DNA from: Streptomyces sp. f51
Lineage (GTDB): Bacteria; Actinomycetota; Actinomycetes; Streptomycetales; Streptomycetaceae
DNA length: 64,000 nucleotides
Assembly (NCBI RefSeq): GCF_037940415.1
Contig: NZ_CP149798.1
Span: 3,398,501 to 3,462,500, forward strand
Direction: 5' to 3'
Below the pieces are notes generated by a model. That model searched no databases. It was given only the letters and a program-made list of their open reading frames with translations, and was not told the DNA's origin. A program made the position numbers and the translations under genes. Below are positions 7,861 to 16,155 of this stretch, piece by piece (position 1 is the first letter of the stretch; every line of letters begins with the position of its first letter).

Positions 7861-7941
7861 TCAGAAGGTGCGACAGAGCATGGCGGCGACGCGGCACAGG
7901 TCTACTGCCCGCCGCTTCGTGAGATCCGCCTGTCGCTTCAT
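7861..7941 (-). CDS. 26-residue cysteine-containing leader peptide
   Basis: ATG at 7939-7941 to TGA at 7861-7863 encodes 26 residues beginning MKRQADLTKRRAVDLCRVAA and ending MLCRTF. The LTxRRAVDLCRVAAMLCR pattern belongs to a family of actinobacterial leader peptides placed before sulfur and cysteine genes. No Shine-Dalgarno is present, but a good -10 element ends 7 bases before the ATG, so the message is probably leaderless. Cys16 (TGC) and Cys23 (TGT) could sense cysteine supply. It ends 153 bases before the sulfurtransferase start; attenuation control of that operon is inferred. Confidence 0.75.
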   Translation of the reverse strand: MKRQADLTKRRAVDLCRVAAMLCRTF

Positions 7942-7948
7942 GGGTCCG

Positions 7949-7978
7949 ATCGTAGGGACGGACAGGCGGGCATGTCAC
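7949..7978 (-). promoter_or_regulatory. Promoter for the leader peptide and sulfurtransferase operon
   Basis: On the minus strand GTGACA (7978-7973) and TACGAT (7954-7949) are 18 bases apart, close to the vegetative sigma consensus TTGACA/TANNNT. The expected start point falls on or beside the A of the leader ATG at 7941, which is why the peptide is judged leaderless. Confidence 0.6.
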
Positions 7979-8252
7979 CGGTGTGTCGGATATTGAGACG
8001 CGATCGTCCGCACTGTGGGACACGAGAGCCGTCGGGGCCCGGCCCGCACGGATTTCGGGGGCCCGGACCGGGCACCTGCCCGGCAGGGCATCTGCGGTAC
8101 GGACAGGCCCGTCTCGCCTTTCGGACAGACGGCCCTCGGAGGGCGCGCTCCCGGCGGTTCGAACCGCCGGAGCACGGCCGCTCCAGGTCGCGCGGGACCG
8201 CCGGAGCGCCGATGCCCCGTGGTCGGCGGGCCGCGGCCCGCCGACCGGACGC
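7979..8252. other. Non-coding stretch upstream of the sulfurtransferase promoter
   Basis: With the promoter this makes a gap of about 310 bases between the leader peptide and the downstream end of the LmeA-like gene. I see no supported gene. Part of it (around 8041-8180) has long open frames on both strands of the kind produced by high GC alone. Confidence 0.4.
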
Positions 8253-8996
8253 CTACCCGACCAGCCGGACGTCCGAACCCTTCACCGAGATCTCGACACC
8301 GTTCGGGGCCGCCTCGACCCTGTCGAGCTTGATACCGCCCGGAAGCTGCTGGATCTTCTGCTGGAAGTCGGTGATCGAGCGGATCCGGCCCTCGGCGAGC
8401 CGGACGCCCAGCTTGGGCAGGGAGTCCGCGTGCACCTTCACCGTGTCGCCGGAGACGGTCACGGAACTGAGCACCGAGACCGGCTCGGGCAGCTTCGCGC
8501 CGAGGACGGTCCCCGAGACGGTGACCTTGATCTTTCCGTTGCCGCCGTCGGAGAGGCCGATGATCTGGGCCTTGACCCCGGGCGCGATCTCCGAGGGCCC
8601 GGACTTGGCGGCCTTGAGCAGCTCGGCGTACGAGATCGACGCGGTGCCGGTGGCGCTGCCGGCGGTGGCGGAGCTGTAACCGCTGCTGAAGGCGACGCCG
8701 TGCATCTCGGCGTCGAGGTCGTCGATGCGGATCGTGCGGGCCGAGGACCCCGTGCCGCCGGTCGGCGCCTCGTAGTCCTTGATGCCGATCTTCACGTCGT
8801 CGAACTCCCCGGCGACGACCTGGGTGAGGAACGGGAAGCCCCCGATGGACACGTCGGGGGTGGACGCGAGGCCCTCGGTGCTCTTGATCCGGCCCGCCGC
8901 CTCGTCCTCCGCGAACCCGACCGCCACCCGGTCGGCGAGCACGAAGAGTCCGCCGAGAACGACTAACAGAATCAGGGATATTCGCAGTGCGCGCAT
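8253..8996 (-). CDS. LmeA-like phospholipid-binding protein (DUF2993)
   Basis: A 247-residue protein: an N-terminal hydrophobic segment (ISLILLVVLGGLFVLADRVA) serving as signal anchor, then a DUF2993 domain with the family's IGGFPFLTQVVAGEFDDVKI signature (about residues 50-72) and repeated amphipathic beta strands. In mycobacteria, LmeA acts in the periplasm, binds phospholipids and supports lipomannan elongation; the Streptomyces role is not known. Stands alone between a membrane protein and the sulfurtransferase unit. Confidence 0.82.
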   Translation of the reverse strand: MRALRISLILLVVLGGLFVLADRVAVGFAEDEAAGRIKSTEGLASTPDVSIGGFPFLTQVVAGEFDDVKIGIKDYEAPTGGTGSSARTIRIDDLDAEMHGVAFSSGYSSATAGSATGTASISYAELLKAAKSGPSEIAPGVKAQIIGLSDGGNGKIKVTVSGTVLGAKLPEPVSVLSSVTVSGDTVKVHADSLPKLGVRLAEGRIRSITDFQQKIQQLPGGIKLDRVEAAPNGVEISVKGSDVRLVG

Positions 8997-9062
8997 GCTC
9001 GTTGTTCCCCCACCTGGGACGGCCCCGTCTGGACGGCCGAGTGGCCACCGCTTCCGAGCCTA

Positions 9063-9099
9063 ACTCCGAAGGGCCCCCGGATCGGGGGCCCTTCGGAGT
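9063..9099 (-). terminator. Hairpin terminator
   Basis: A 17-bp perfect stem (9063-9079 with 9083-9099) with a 3-base loop, between the gene ending at 9176 and the LmeA-like gene starting at 8996. It ends the moaD-like/membrane-protein transcript. Confidence 0.8.
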
Positions 9100-9175
9100 G
9101 GTTGTCGATCACCTGTGACGAACCGGCGCGGCCGGACGGCCAGGGGCGGGCGGGACCGGGAACCCGGCGGGCCGG

Positions 9176-10363
9176 TCAGCCCAGCGCCCGTCCCAGCAGG
9201 TAGACCGCCGGAGCCGCGGCGGCCAGCGGCAGTGCCACGCCCGCGGTGAATTGGACGAAGCGGGACGGGTAGTCGTAGCTCGCCACCCGGTGGCCGATCA
9301 GCGCGCACGCGCCCGCACCGAGCCCGAGGAAGGCGCCCTGCGTGCCCAGGTCCGTCATCCCGCCGACCGCGATGCCCGCGCCGGCCGCGGCCAGCAGCGC
9401 GACGGCCACGGAGGCCGCCGTGGGCAGCGGCAGCGCACGGGCCAGGACCGCCACGGCGACCGCGGCGGCGCCCACCGTGACGGCGTCCGGCTCGGCCGCC
9501 AGATACCCGGTCGCGATGATCGCCAGCGCCGCGGAGACGACGGTCGCCATCAGGCCGTACATCCGGGTGTCGGGGTCGGCGTGGCTGCGCAGTTGCAGCA
9601 CGAGGGTCAGCAGGACCCAGACGCCGAGGGTGCCGAGGATCGCGGCGGGCGCGTTCTCCCGGCCGGCCGCGAGCAGCGCCACGTCGGCGGTCACCGCGCC
9701 CAGGAACGCCAGGGCGATGCCCTGGCGGGCGGGCCACATCCCGTTCAGCCGGAACCAGCCCGCCGCGGTGACGGCCTGGAGCAGGACGAGCGGGACGACG
9801 AGGGCGTACTGGCCGATCGCCGCCGTCCCGGAGAGCAGCAGCCCGAGCAGCGCCGTCAGCGCGGCCGGCTGGATCCCGGGCTCGATGATCGGCGAGCGTC
9901 CCTCGGCGCGGGCGCGCTGGGCGTCGGTGATCCGGCTCTGGCCGGTGACCGTCGCGGGCCCGTAGGCGATGCCGGTCCCCTCCGCGCTCTCGGGCAGGGT
10001 CCCGCCGTCACGCGCGGGGGCTTCGGCGCCGGGTGCGTGGGCGTGCGCCGGGTTCCAGGGCTGCGCCGGGGCCTCGGGAGGCAGGGCCGCTCCCACGGCG
10101 CCGCCGTACGCGTGAGGCTCGCCGTACGCGTGGGGATCGCCGTAGCCCTGGGGCTCGCCGTAGGTCTGGTAGCCCTGCGGGGGCAGGTACGAGGGGTCGG
10201 TCTGCTGGACCGGCGCCTGCGCCTGCGTCTCCCAGGTCTGCCCCTCCCACTGCTGGGTGTGCTGCTGCGGCGGCCAGTCGGCACCCTGAGGGGGATCCTG
10301 GTGCTGCGGCTGCTGATACGGGTCGTACGCCTCGCGGCGACCCTCGTACGGCTGGTTGCTCAT
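9176..10363 (-). CDS. Polytopic membrane protein with Gln/Pro/Tyr-rich N-terminal tail
   Basis: About 395 residues. Residues 1-110 are low-complexity, rich in Gln, Pro, Tyr and Gly (YDPYQQPQ, YGEPQGYGDPHAYGEP). Residues 170-395 hold about eight to ten transmembrane helices. The start is debatable: GTG 10375 overlaps the upstream stop as GTGA but has AGGAGG directly against it, so ATG 10363 with that same site 12 bases upstream is preferred. It is coupled to the MoaD-like gene. No family recognised; transport or envelope role cannot be stated. Confidence 0.72.
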   Translation of the reverse strand: MSNQPYEGRREAYDPYQQPQHQDPPQGADWPPQQHTQQWEGQTWETQAQAPVQQTDPSYLPPQGYQTYGEPQGYGDPHAYGEPHAYGGAVGAALPPEAPAQPWNPAHAHAPGAEAPARDGGTLPESAEGTGIAYGPATVTGQSRITDAQRARAEGRSPIIEPGIQPAALTALLGLLLSGTAAIGQYALVVPLVLLQAVTAAGWFRLNGMWPARQGIALAFLGAVTADVALLAAGRENAPAAILGTLGVWVLLTLVLQLRSHADPDTRMYGLMATVVSAALAIIATGYLAAEPDAVTVGAAAVAVAVLARALPLPTAASVAVALLAAAGAGIAVGGMTDLGTQGAFLGLGAGACALIGHRVASYDYPSRFVQFTAGVALPLAAAAPAVYLLGRALG

Positions 10364-10371
10364 CGTCTCGC

Positions 10372-10626
10372 TCACCCTCCTGCGAACGGCGGGAGCACCT
10401 CGACCGTGCCGCCCTCGGCCAGCCGTACCGTCTCATGCCCGCGGGTCCCCACGGGATCACCGTCGATCAGGAACGAGCATCGCCGCAAGACGCGGACGAA
10501 TTCGCCGGGGTGTCGTTCGCGGGCCGCGTCGAGTGCCTCGGCGAGCGTGCCGGCGTCGTACGGCTCGTCGCCGACGCCTGCCGCGGCCTTGGCGGCGGCC
10601 CAGTAACGCACCGTGCCCTTTGCCAT
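10372..10626 (-). CDS. MoaD/ThiS-family sulfur carrier
   Basis: An 84-residue ubiquitin-fold protein beginning MAKGTVRYWAAAKAAAGV and ending PPFAGG. The C-terminal Gly-Gly is the site of adenylation and thiocarboxylation in MoaD and ThiS, and VEVLPPFAGG is the standard MoaD ending. It may supply sulfur for molybdopterin or another cofactor. ATG 10626 has a GAGGAACGAG site. No moaE or moeB lies nearby, so the partner is unknown. It is translationally coupled to the membrane protein that follows. Confidence 0.85.
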   Translation of the reverse strand: MAKGTVRYWAAAKAAAGVGDEPYDAGTLAEALDAARERHPGEFVRVLRRCSFLIDGDPVGTRGHETVRLAEGGTVEVLPPFAGG

Positions 10627-10703
10627 CTCGTTCCTCAATCGGAGATCTGTGTGTGCTGGTGTGTGGTGTCCGCGCACCTGCTTGCGTGAACTCCGTCAGG
10701 CTA

Positions 10704-10780
10704 GGCCCTGTCGTCAAATTCCCGCCGTCCGCCCGGAGGGCGGGCCGTCGCGGGGCAGACGGGAATGTGACGGCAGGGCC
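10704..10780. repeat. 77-bp palindromic element
   Basis: Left arm 10704-10726 (GGCCCTGTCGTCAAATTCCCGCC) shortened here as GGCCCTGTCGTCAAATT at its start, and right arm 10758-10780, form a 23-bp inverted repeat with three mismatches. A GC-rich inner stem (GCCCGGAGGGC) lies between. The sequence resembles a dispersed intergenic element I recall from many Streptomyces genomes. It sits between the starts/ends of two minus-strand genes and might be a MITE-like or REP-like unit. Confidence 0.5.
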
Positions 10781-10837
10781 CAGCCCGCGGGGGACAGGGC
10801 CCAGCCCGCGTGGGACAGGGCCTAGCCCGCGTGGGTG
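10775..10837. repeat. Three 21-bp tandem repeats overlapping a gene end
   Basis: Three consecutive 21-bp units (10775-10795, 10796-10816, 10817-10837) with core AGGGCCCAGCCCGCG. The period is seven codons in the frame of the hydrolase. The hydrolase stop codon TAG (10822-10824) lies in the third unit at a position that reads TGG in the other two copies. Confidence 0.75.
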
Positions 10838-11706
10838 GCGGACCAGTCGCCGATGCGGACGAGGAGGTCGTCGGTGGCGGCATTCTCGGCGTGGCCCATG
10901 CCGTGCTCCAGCCACAGCTCGGCGTGGCCCGCGGCGGCCTCGGCCAGCGTGCGCGGGTGGTCGAGCGGGAAATAGCCGTCCCGGTCACCGTGGACGACGA
11001 GGAGCGGGGTCGGCGCGATGTCCGGGACGCACTCGACCGGGGACGCCGGCACCGGGTCCCATTCACGGTGGTCGATACGGGTCCGCAGACCGACCCGGCC
11101 CACGATCCGGCCCTCCGGACGGGTCACCAGCCAGTGCAGCCGTCGCATGGGAGCCGTACCGCGGTAGTACCAGCGGGCCGGCGCGCTCACCGAGACGACC
11201 GCGTCCGTACGCGCCCGCGCACGCCCCTCGTGCTCCGGGCCGGGCAGCGGCCCGGCCGCCAAGGCCCCCGGCCCCTTCTCCCCGTACAGTGCCGCGTGCC
11301 GCAGCACCACCGAGCCCCCCATCGAGAACCCGACGGTCACGATCCGGGTGTGCCCGAGTTCACGCGCCCAGGCGACCGCGGCCGCCAGATCGAGGACCTC
11401 GCGGTCACCGACCGTCGACCGGCCGCCCGATCGGCCGTGGCCGCGGAAAGAGAAGGTGACCACCGCACCGCGGCGGGCGAGGACAGCGGCCGCGCGGCGG
11501 ACGTGCGGACGGTCCAGATCGCCGGTGAATCCGTGTGCGACGATGAACGCAAGGTCACCGTCCGACTGCGTTCCGGGGTCGTGGGCCGCGTCGATCGTCA
11601 CCCCGTCGGCGGTACGCAGAAACGTCCGCAGCGGGGCGCTCGGCGCCGTCTCAAGGCGTGGACTCTTGGAAGATCGCGTCACTTGACCTGCCGGACCAGG
11701 GCTCAT
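10822..11706 (-). CDS. Alpha/beta hydrolase
   Basis: About 294 residues with the alpha/beta hydrolase order: VAHGFTGD oxyanion loop, FRGHGRSGG, nucleophile elbow G-F-S-M-G-G, late Asp in VHGDRDGYFP and His in LEHGMGHAEN. It probably acts as a carboxyl-ester or thioester hydrolase in the cytoplasm; substrate unknown. ATG 11706 is chosen because the fold starts soon after, but the frame is open to 11874 and ribosome sites are weak. Its last codons run into a 21-bp tandem repeat, so the present stop may be recent. Divergent from glnR. Confidence 0.82.
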   Translation of the reverse strand: MSPGPAGQVTRSSKSPRLETAPSAPLRTFLRTADGVTIDAAHDPGTQSDGDLAFIVAHGFTGDLDRPHVRRAAAVLARRGAVVTFSFRGHGRSGGRSTVGDREVLDLAAAVAWARELGHTRIVTVGFSMGGSVVLRHAALYGEKGPGALAAGPLPGPEHEGRARARTDAVVSVSAPARWYYRGTAPMRRLHWLVTRPEGRIVGRVGLRTRIDHREWDPVPASPVECVPDIAPTPLLVVHGDRDGYFPLDHPRTLAEAAAGHAELWLEHGMGHAENAATDDLLVRIGDWSATHAG

Positions 11707-11962
11707 GTGGGCTATTCTGCTGGGCATGAGGACTCGGGCAGAGTAGCCCCCGGGTCCTTTTGTGCTTTCGGAAGCGTTGTATACGAAGCGGGAAACCGCA
11801 GGTGTACGGCCCTTGAAGAGGGCGCTGCGGATCCCATGGCGCACGGGAGCCGCAAGTACAGAGCAGTGCCGCAAACGTCCTCGCAGGGACCGAGGAGGAA
11901 CCAGACGTTATGGGCGAGCGAACCGTGCACGAAGGCAGGACGACCCGAGCGGGTGAGTCGCG

Positions 11963-12781
11963 ATGAGTTCTCTTCTGCTCCTGACCAACGCCCTTCAGCC
12001 GTCGACGGAGGTGCTTCCCGCTCTCGGCCTGCTGCTGCACAACGTGCGCGTGGCTCCGGCGGAAGGCCCGGCACTCGTCGACACCCCCGGTGCCGACGTC
12101 ATCCTGATCGACGGACGACGTGACCTCCCGCAGGTGCGCAGCCTGTGCCAGCTGCTGCGCTCCACGGGACCCGGCTGTCCGCTCGTCCTCGTCGTGACCG
12201 AGGGCGGCCTCGCGGCCGTCACCGCCGACTGGGGCATCGACGACGTCCTGCTCGACACGGCGGGCCCCGCCGAGGTCGAGGCGCGCCTCAGGCTCGCGAT
12301 GGGCCGCCAGCAGATCGTCAACGACGACTCCCCCATGGAGATCCGCAACGGCGACCTCTCCGTGGACGAGGCGACCTACAGCGCCAAGCTCAAGGGCCGG
12401 GTCCTCGACCTCACCTTCAAGGAGTTCGAGCTCCTGAAGTACCTCGCGCAGCACCCGGGCCGCGTCTTCACCCGCGCCCAGCTGCTCCAGGAGGTCTGGG
12501 GCTACGACTACTTCGGCGGTACCCGCACGGTCGACGTCCACGTACGCCGTCTGCGCGCGAAGCTCGGTCCCGAGCACGAGTCGCTGATCGGAACCGTCCG
12601 GAACGTCGGTTACCGATTCGTTACCCCGGAGAAGGTGGAGCGCGCCGCGGACACCGCGAAGGCCAAGGCGGCCCAGCCAAAGCCGGATGATGCGGACGAG
12701 ACGGCGCGCCCGGACGGGACCGCTCCCACGCAGGCCGCCGAGCAGCCCCAGGAAGCTGCCGTACGCCCTGCCCAGAGGTAG
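11963..12781 (+). CDS. glnR: Nitrogen-metabolism regulator GlnR
   Basis: A 272-residue OmpR-family regulator. The N-terminal receiver-like domain (1-115) is atypical: the usual phospho-acceptor context is replaced by [13 protein letters not shown], in line with GlnR being an orphan regulator that dimerises without phosphorylation. The winged-helix domain (about 130-225) has [17 protein letters not shown] and [14 protein letters not shown], followed by a disordered Ala/Pro/Lys-rich tail. GlnR activates or represses glutamine synthetase, ammonium transport and nitrite genes. No kinase is adjacent. The LacI gene begins 23 bp downstream. Confidence 0.95.
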   Translation: MSSLLLLTNALQPSTEVLPALGLLLHNVRVAPAEGPALVDTPGADVILIDGRRDLPQVRSLCQLLRSTGPGCPLVLVVTEGGLAAVTADWGIDDVLLDTAGPAEVEARLRLAMGRQQIVNDDSPMEIRNGDLSVDEATYSAKLKGRVLDLTFKEFELLKYLAQHPGRVFTRAQLLQEVWGYDYFGGTRTVDVHVRRLRAKLGPEHESLIGTVRNVGYRFVTPEKVERAADTAKAKAAQPKPDDADETARPDGTAPTQAAEQPQEAAVRPAQR

Positions 12782-12804
12782 GTCCATCCGCGTAGACTCC
12801 GCGC

Positions 12805-13827
12805 GTGGCCAAGGTGACTAGGGATGATGTGGCGCGGCTGGCGGGTACTTCCACCGCCGTCGTCAGCTATGTCATCAACAACGGACCCCGGCCGGTTGCC
12901 CCGGCCACGCGCGAGCGTGTTCTCGCCGCGATCAAGGAGCTGGGGTACCGGCCCGACCGGGTCGCCCAGGCCATGGCCTCGCGGCGGACGGAGCTCATAG
13001 GCCTGATCGTGCCGGACGCGCGCCAGCCCTTCTTCGGGGAGATGGCGCACGCGGTCGAACAGGCCGCCGCCGAGCGCGGGAAAATGGTCCTGGTCGGCAA
13101 CTCCGACTACATCGCCGAGCGCGAGGTCCACTATCTGCGGGCCTTCCTCGGCATGCGGGTGTCCGGGCTGATCCTGGTCAGCCACGCGCTGAACGACCAC
13201 GCGGCCGCCGAGATCGACGCCTGGGACGCACGTGTGGTGCTGCTGCACGAGCGCCCCGAGGCGATCGACGACGTCGCCGTCGTCACCGACGACATAGGGG
13301 GCGCCCAGCTCGCCACCCGGCACCTGCTGGAGCACGGGTACGAGTACGTGGCCTGTCTCGGCGGCACGGCCGAGACGCCCGCCGTCGGCGACCCCGTCTC
13401 CGACCACGTCGAGGGCTGGCGGCGCGCCATGCAGGAGGCCGGCAAGCCGACCGAGGGACGCCTCTTCGAGGCCCCGTACAACCGCTACGACGCCTACAAG
13501 GTCGGCCTCGAACTGCTCGCGGGACCGCACCGGCCCCCGGCCATCTTCTGCTCCACCGACGACCAGGCGATCGGCGTCCTGCGCGCCGCGCGCGAGCTGC
13601 GCATCGACGTTCCGGGACAGCTCGCGGTCGCCGGGTTCGACGACGTCAAGGAAGCGGCCCTGACCGACCCTCCTCTGACAACGATCGCATCGGACCGCTC
13701 GGCGATGGCCCGCGCGGCCGTGGACCTCGTCCTGGACGACGGTCTGCGGGTCCCCGGCTCCCGCCGCGAGCGGCTGAAGCTGTTCCCCTCGCGCCTGGTC
13801 GTGCGCCAGTCCTGCGGCTGCGAGTAG
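12805..13827 (+). CDS. LacI-family transcriptional regulator
   Basis: A 340-residue repressor starting at GTG 12805. Residues 3-50 form the LacI helix-turn-helix ([20 protein letters not shown], hinge [23 protein letters not shown]). A periplasmic-binding-protein-like effector domain follows ([13 protein letters not shown]...[10 protein letters not shown]...[10 protein letters not shown]). It ends RQSCGCE, a common tail of this family. No sugar catabolic genes are nearby, so the effector is unknown. It is probably read together with glnR. Confidence 0.88.
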   Translation: MAKVTRDDVARLAGTSTAVVSYVINNGPRPVAPATRERVLAAIKELGYRPDRVAQAMASRRTELIGLIVPDARQPFFGEMAHAVEQAAAERGKMVLVGNSDYIAEREVHYLRAFLGMRVSGLILVSHALNDHAAAEIDAWDARVVLLHERPEAIDDVAVVTDDIGGAQLATRHLLEHGYEYVACLGGTAETPAVGDPVSDHVEGWRRAMQEAGKPTEGRLFEAPYNRYDAYKVGLELLAGPHRPPAIFCSTDDQAIGVLRAARELRIDVPGQLAVAGFDDVKEAALTDPPLTTIASDRSAMARAAVDLVLDDGLRVPGSRRERLKLFPSRLVVRQSCGCE

Positions 13828-13879
13828 CCCCGCCCGGCACCGCCGCCCCTCGCGCGCTTCTCACCCGGCAGACAGCGCG

Positions 13880-13912
13880 GATCCCCGCGCCCCCTGAGGG
13901 GACGCGGGGATC
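13880..13912. terminator. Bidirectional terminator between convergent genes
   Basis: GATCCCCGCG (13880-13889) pairs with CGCGGGGATC (13903-13912); inner CCCC/GGGG pairs extend the stem. It lies between the LacI gene (+) and the secreted protease gene (-) and is followed by TT on the plus side. Confidence 0.8.
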
Positions 13913-13942
13913 TTGGCTGGGCCGCACCGGACCCGGCGGGAC

Positions 13943-15700
13943 CTAGAACAGCAGGTTGTACTGGTTGAAGCCGGTGCCGAGGCTCTTGCGGGTACCGAAG
14001 AGGCTGCTGGAGGCCTTGCCGGTGCCGGGGTAGAGCCAGAGCGTGCCGCCCGAGTCGCGGGCGACGACGTCGGCGATGCCGTCACCGGTCACATCGCCGT
14101 TGGCCACGTACGAGGAGAAGTTCCAGCCCGTACGGGCCTGGATCCGCGCCGAGAACGGGGTCTTCTCGACCTGCGTGCCGCGGTAGAGGTACAGGACACC
14201 CGAGCTGTTGCGGACCAGCAGGTCGGCGCGGCCGTCGCCGGACAGGTCGCCGTGACCGAAGATCCTGACGTTCTTCCAAGCCTTGTCGACGATCTTGACG
14301 CGGCCGTAGAACTGGCCGGTGCCCTTGCCCGGGTAGAGGTAGACCGAACCGTCCGCGTCCACCGCGACCAGGTCGGGGCGGGCGTCACCGGTCAGGTCGC
14401 CGGGGACGGCGTACGACTTGTAGCCGCCCCACACCGAGCTGATCTGCATCCACTCGAACTCGCCCGAGCTGTGGTTCATGTAGCTGCGGTAGAGCTTGCC
14501 GTCACCCTTGTCCCGCATGATCAGGTCCTGGTAGAAGTCCCGGTCCAGATCGGCCTGGAGGACCCAGCTGGCGTTCTGCCAGCCGTTGCCCTGGTAGGCG
14601 CGGGCGGCCAGCGAGGTGCCCTTGCTGTCCTGCTCGAACAGGCCGCCGGAGGGCGTGCGCTCCAGCAGGTCGGCACGGCCGTCGAACGTCAGGTCCGTGT
14701 CGTCGATACGGGGCTGGGCCGCCCACGTGTACGAGGACACCTTGGTGAAGACCGGGTAGGCGCCCTGGGCGGTGCAGCCCGAGACACCCCACGAGACGAT
14801 GCCGACGATCTTGCCGCCGAACATCACCGGGCCGCCGGAGTCACCGTTGCACGGGCTCTTGGTGCCCTCGTCGACGCCGGTCGCCGGGGTGCCCGCGCAG
14901 AACATCGAGCCCTCGACGAAGTCGTCCTCGTGGAGGACCGAGTTCATCGCGCTGTTGCAGGTCGCGTCCGAGACCAGCGGCAGGGTGACCTTGCGCAGGT
15001 TCGCCGACAGGTCGGCGCCCGCGGCGCCCGAGGTCAGACCCCAGCCGTAGACGGTCGCGGAGTTGCCGGCCTTGTACGAGGCGCTGTCGCCCGCGGACAC
15101 CAGCTTCGCCCACTGCTGCTCCAGCGGACGGTCCAGGGTGAGGACCGCGATGTCGTTCTGGAGGGTCGAGCTGTCGAAGTGCGGGTGGTTCCACTGGCGG
15201 TAGACGCCCGCGACGGTGCCGTTGGCGGTGTCCAGCAGACCGGTGGCGCCGGCGACGACCGCGCCGTTGTGCGCCCAGTCCAGACCGGCGACGCAGTGGG
15301 CCGCCGTCAGGACCTTGTTCGGGGCGACGAGGGTGCCGCCGCAGAAGTAGCCGGTCCCCGCCGCGCTGTCGTAGTAGGAGAGCTGGACCATCCACGGCGC
15401 CGAGGAGATGGCCGTCTCGCTGCCGCCGATGATGAACGGCGTCTTCCTGGGCGCGGTGTCCGGGGTCGCCTGGGCCTTGGCGGCCTCGACGACGCGGTGG
15501 CGCAGCTCCTTGTCGGAGGCGGTCGGCGCGGGCGCCGCGGTGGACTGGGCGACGCTCGCGTCGGGCAGTCCGGCCGGGTCACCGGCCGCGGAGGCGGGCT
15601 GTGCCGCGAGGGCGCCGGCGCAGGTCAGCGCCAACGCGAGAGCGGCCGTCGGCAACGCCGTGACGGGGCGTCTCCAACGGGCGCGCAGGGCAGGTATCAC
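13943..15700 (-). CDS. Secreted trypsin-like serine protease with VCBS/FG-GAP repeats
   Basis: A 585-residue exported protein. GTG 15700 has an AGGAG site 6 bases upstream and gives a clean signal peptide (WRRPVTALPTAALALALTCA...AQPASA). The S1 domain (about 85-330) has FIIGGSE after the activation site, His in TAAHC, Asp in LQNDIAVL and Ser in CNGDSGGPV. The C-terminal 240 residues carry about five calcium-site-like repeats (DLTFDGRADLLE, DLTGDARPDLVA, DLSGDGRADLLV, DVTGDGIADVVA) forming a beta-propeller-like module, probably for binding. Divergent from a second protease gene. Confidence 0.9.
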   Translation of the reverse strand: MIPALRARWRRPVTALPTAALALALTCAGALAAQPASAAGDPAGLPDASVAQSTAAPAPTASDKELRHRVVEAAKAQATPDTAPRKTPFIIGGSETAISSAPWMVQLSYYDSAAGTGYFCGGTLVAPNKVLTAAHCVAGLDWAHNGAVVAGATGLLDTANGTVAGVYRQWNHPHFDSSTLQNDIAVLTLDRPLEQQWAKLVSAGDSASYKAGNSATVYGWGLTSGAAGADLSANLRKVTLPLVSDATCNSAMNSVLHEDDFVEGSMFCAGTPATGVDEGTKSPCNGDSGGPVMFGGKIVGIVSWGVSGCTAQGAYPVFTKVSSYTWAAQPRIDDTDLTFDGRADLLERTPSGGLFEQDSKGTSLAARAYQGNGWQNASWVLQADLDRDFYQDLIMRDKGDGKLYRSYMNHSSGEFEWMQISSVWGGYKSYAVPGDLTGDARPDLVAVDADGSVYLYPGKGTGQFYGRVKIVDKAWKNVRIFGHGDLSGDGRADLLVRNSSGVLYLYRGTQVEKTPFSARIQARTGWNFSSYVANGDVTGDGIADVVARDSGGTLWLYPGTGKASSSLFGTRKSLGTGFNQYNLLF

Positions 15701-16155
15701 TAAGGACTCCTGGGTGTGGGTGCGTGGATCTCTCGTCAGTGGCCCGAGAAGGGCGTACGACGCACCGGCCCGACCGTCGACAGCAATCGCTTGCATCGAC
15801 ATCGGGCGTAACCGCGGAGCCCCCCTCCGGCCCGGGAATCGTAGGCATCACCGTTCGCTCGGGACACGGCCTTCACCGGGGTCGGCACAGAGTTCGTCCC
15901 GGGCGTTCCGGGACATCACCCGGGCGCAACCCGCCGTTCGCCGGAGCGGGGCGGAAACACACACGGTGCCCGCCCGGGCACGCGCTGACAGTGCGGCCGG
16001 ATCCGCCGCGAGAGCCCACAGGCCGCTCCCAGGATGTCCGCAGGGTTCCCCGGGCCGGTTCACAGAAAGCGTCTTTATATCGGGCATACGAGCTTCTGTC
16101 GGGCTTCTCAGGGGCCACTCAGGGTGCTCTCATGATCGGGGGACAGTCTTTTTTC
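15701..16155. other. Divergent intergenic region between two protease genes
   Basis: About 455 bases with no supported gene. It must hold promoters for both flanking genes. The part nearest the plus-strand gene is unusually AT-containing (CGTCTTTATATCGGGCATAC at 16071-16090), a likely promoter zone, but no confident -35/-10 pair was found. Confidence 0.45.

Noticed and set aside
5683..8679. 998-codon open frame on the plus strand
   Set aside because: It runs antisense to five well-supported minus-strand genes and crosses their boundaries. It is a compositional artefact.
11707..11962. Longer N-terminal extension of the hydrolase toward glnR
   Set aside because: The frame stays open to 11874, but the added residues do not look like protein and would occupy the divergent promoter space.
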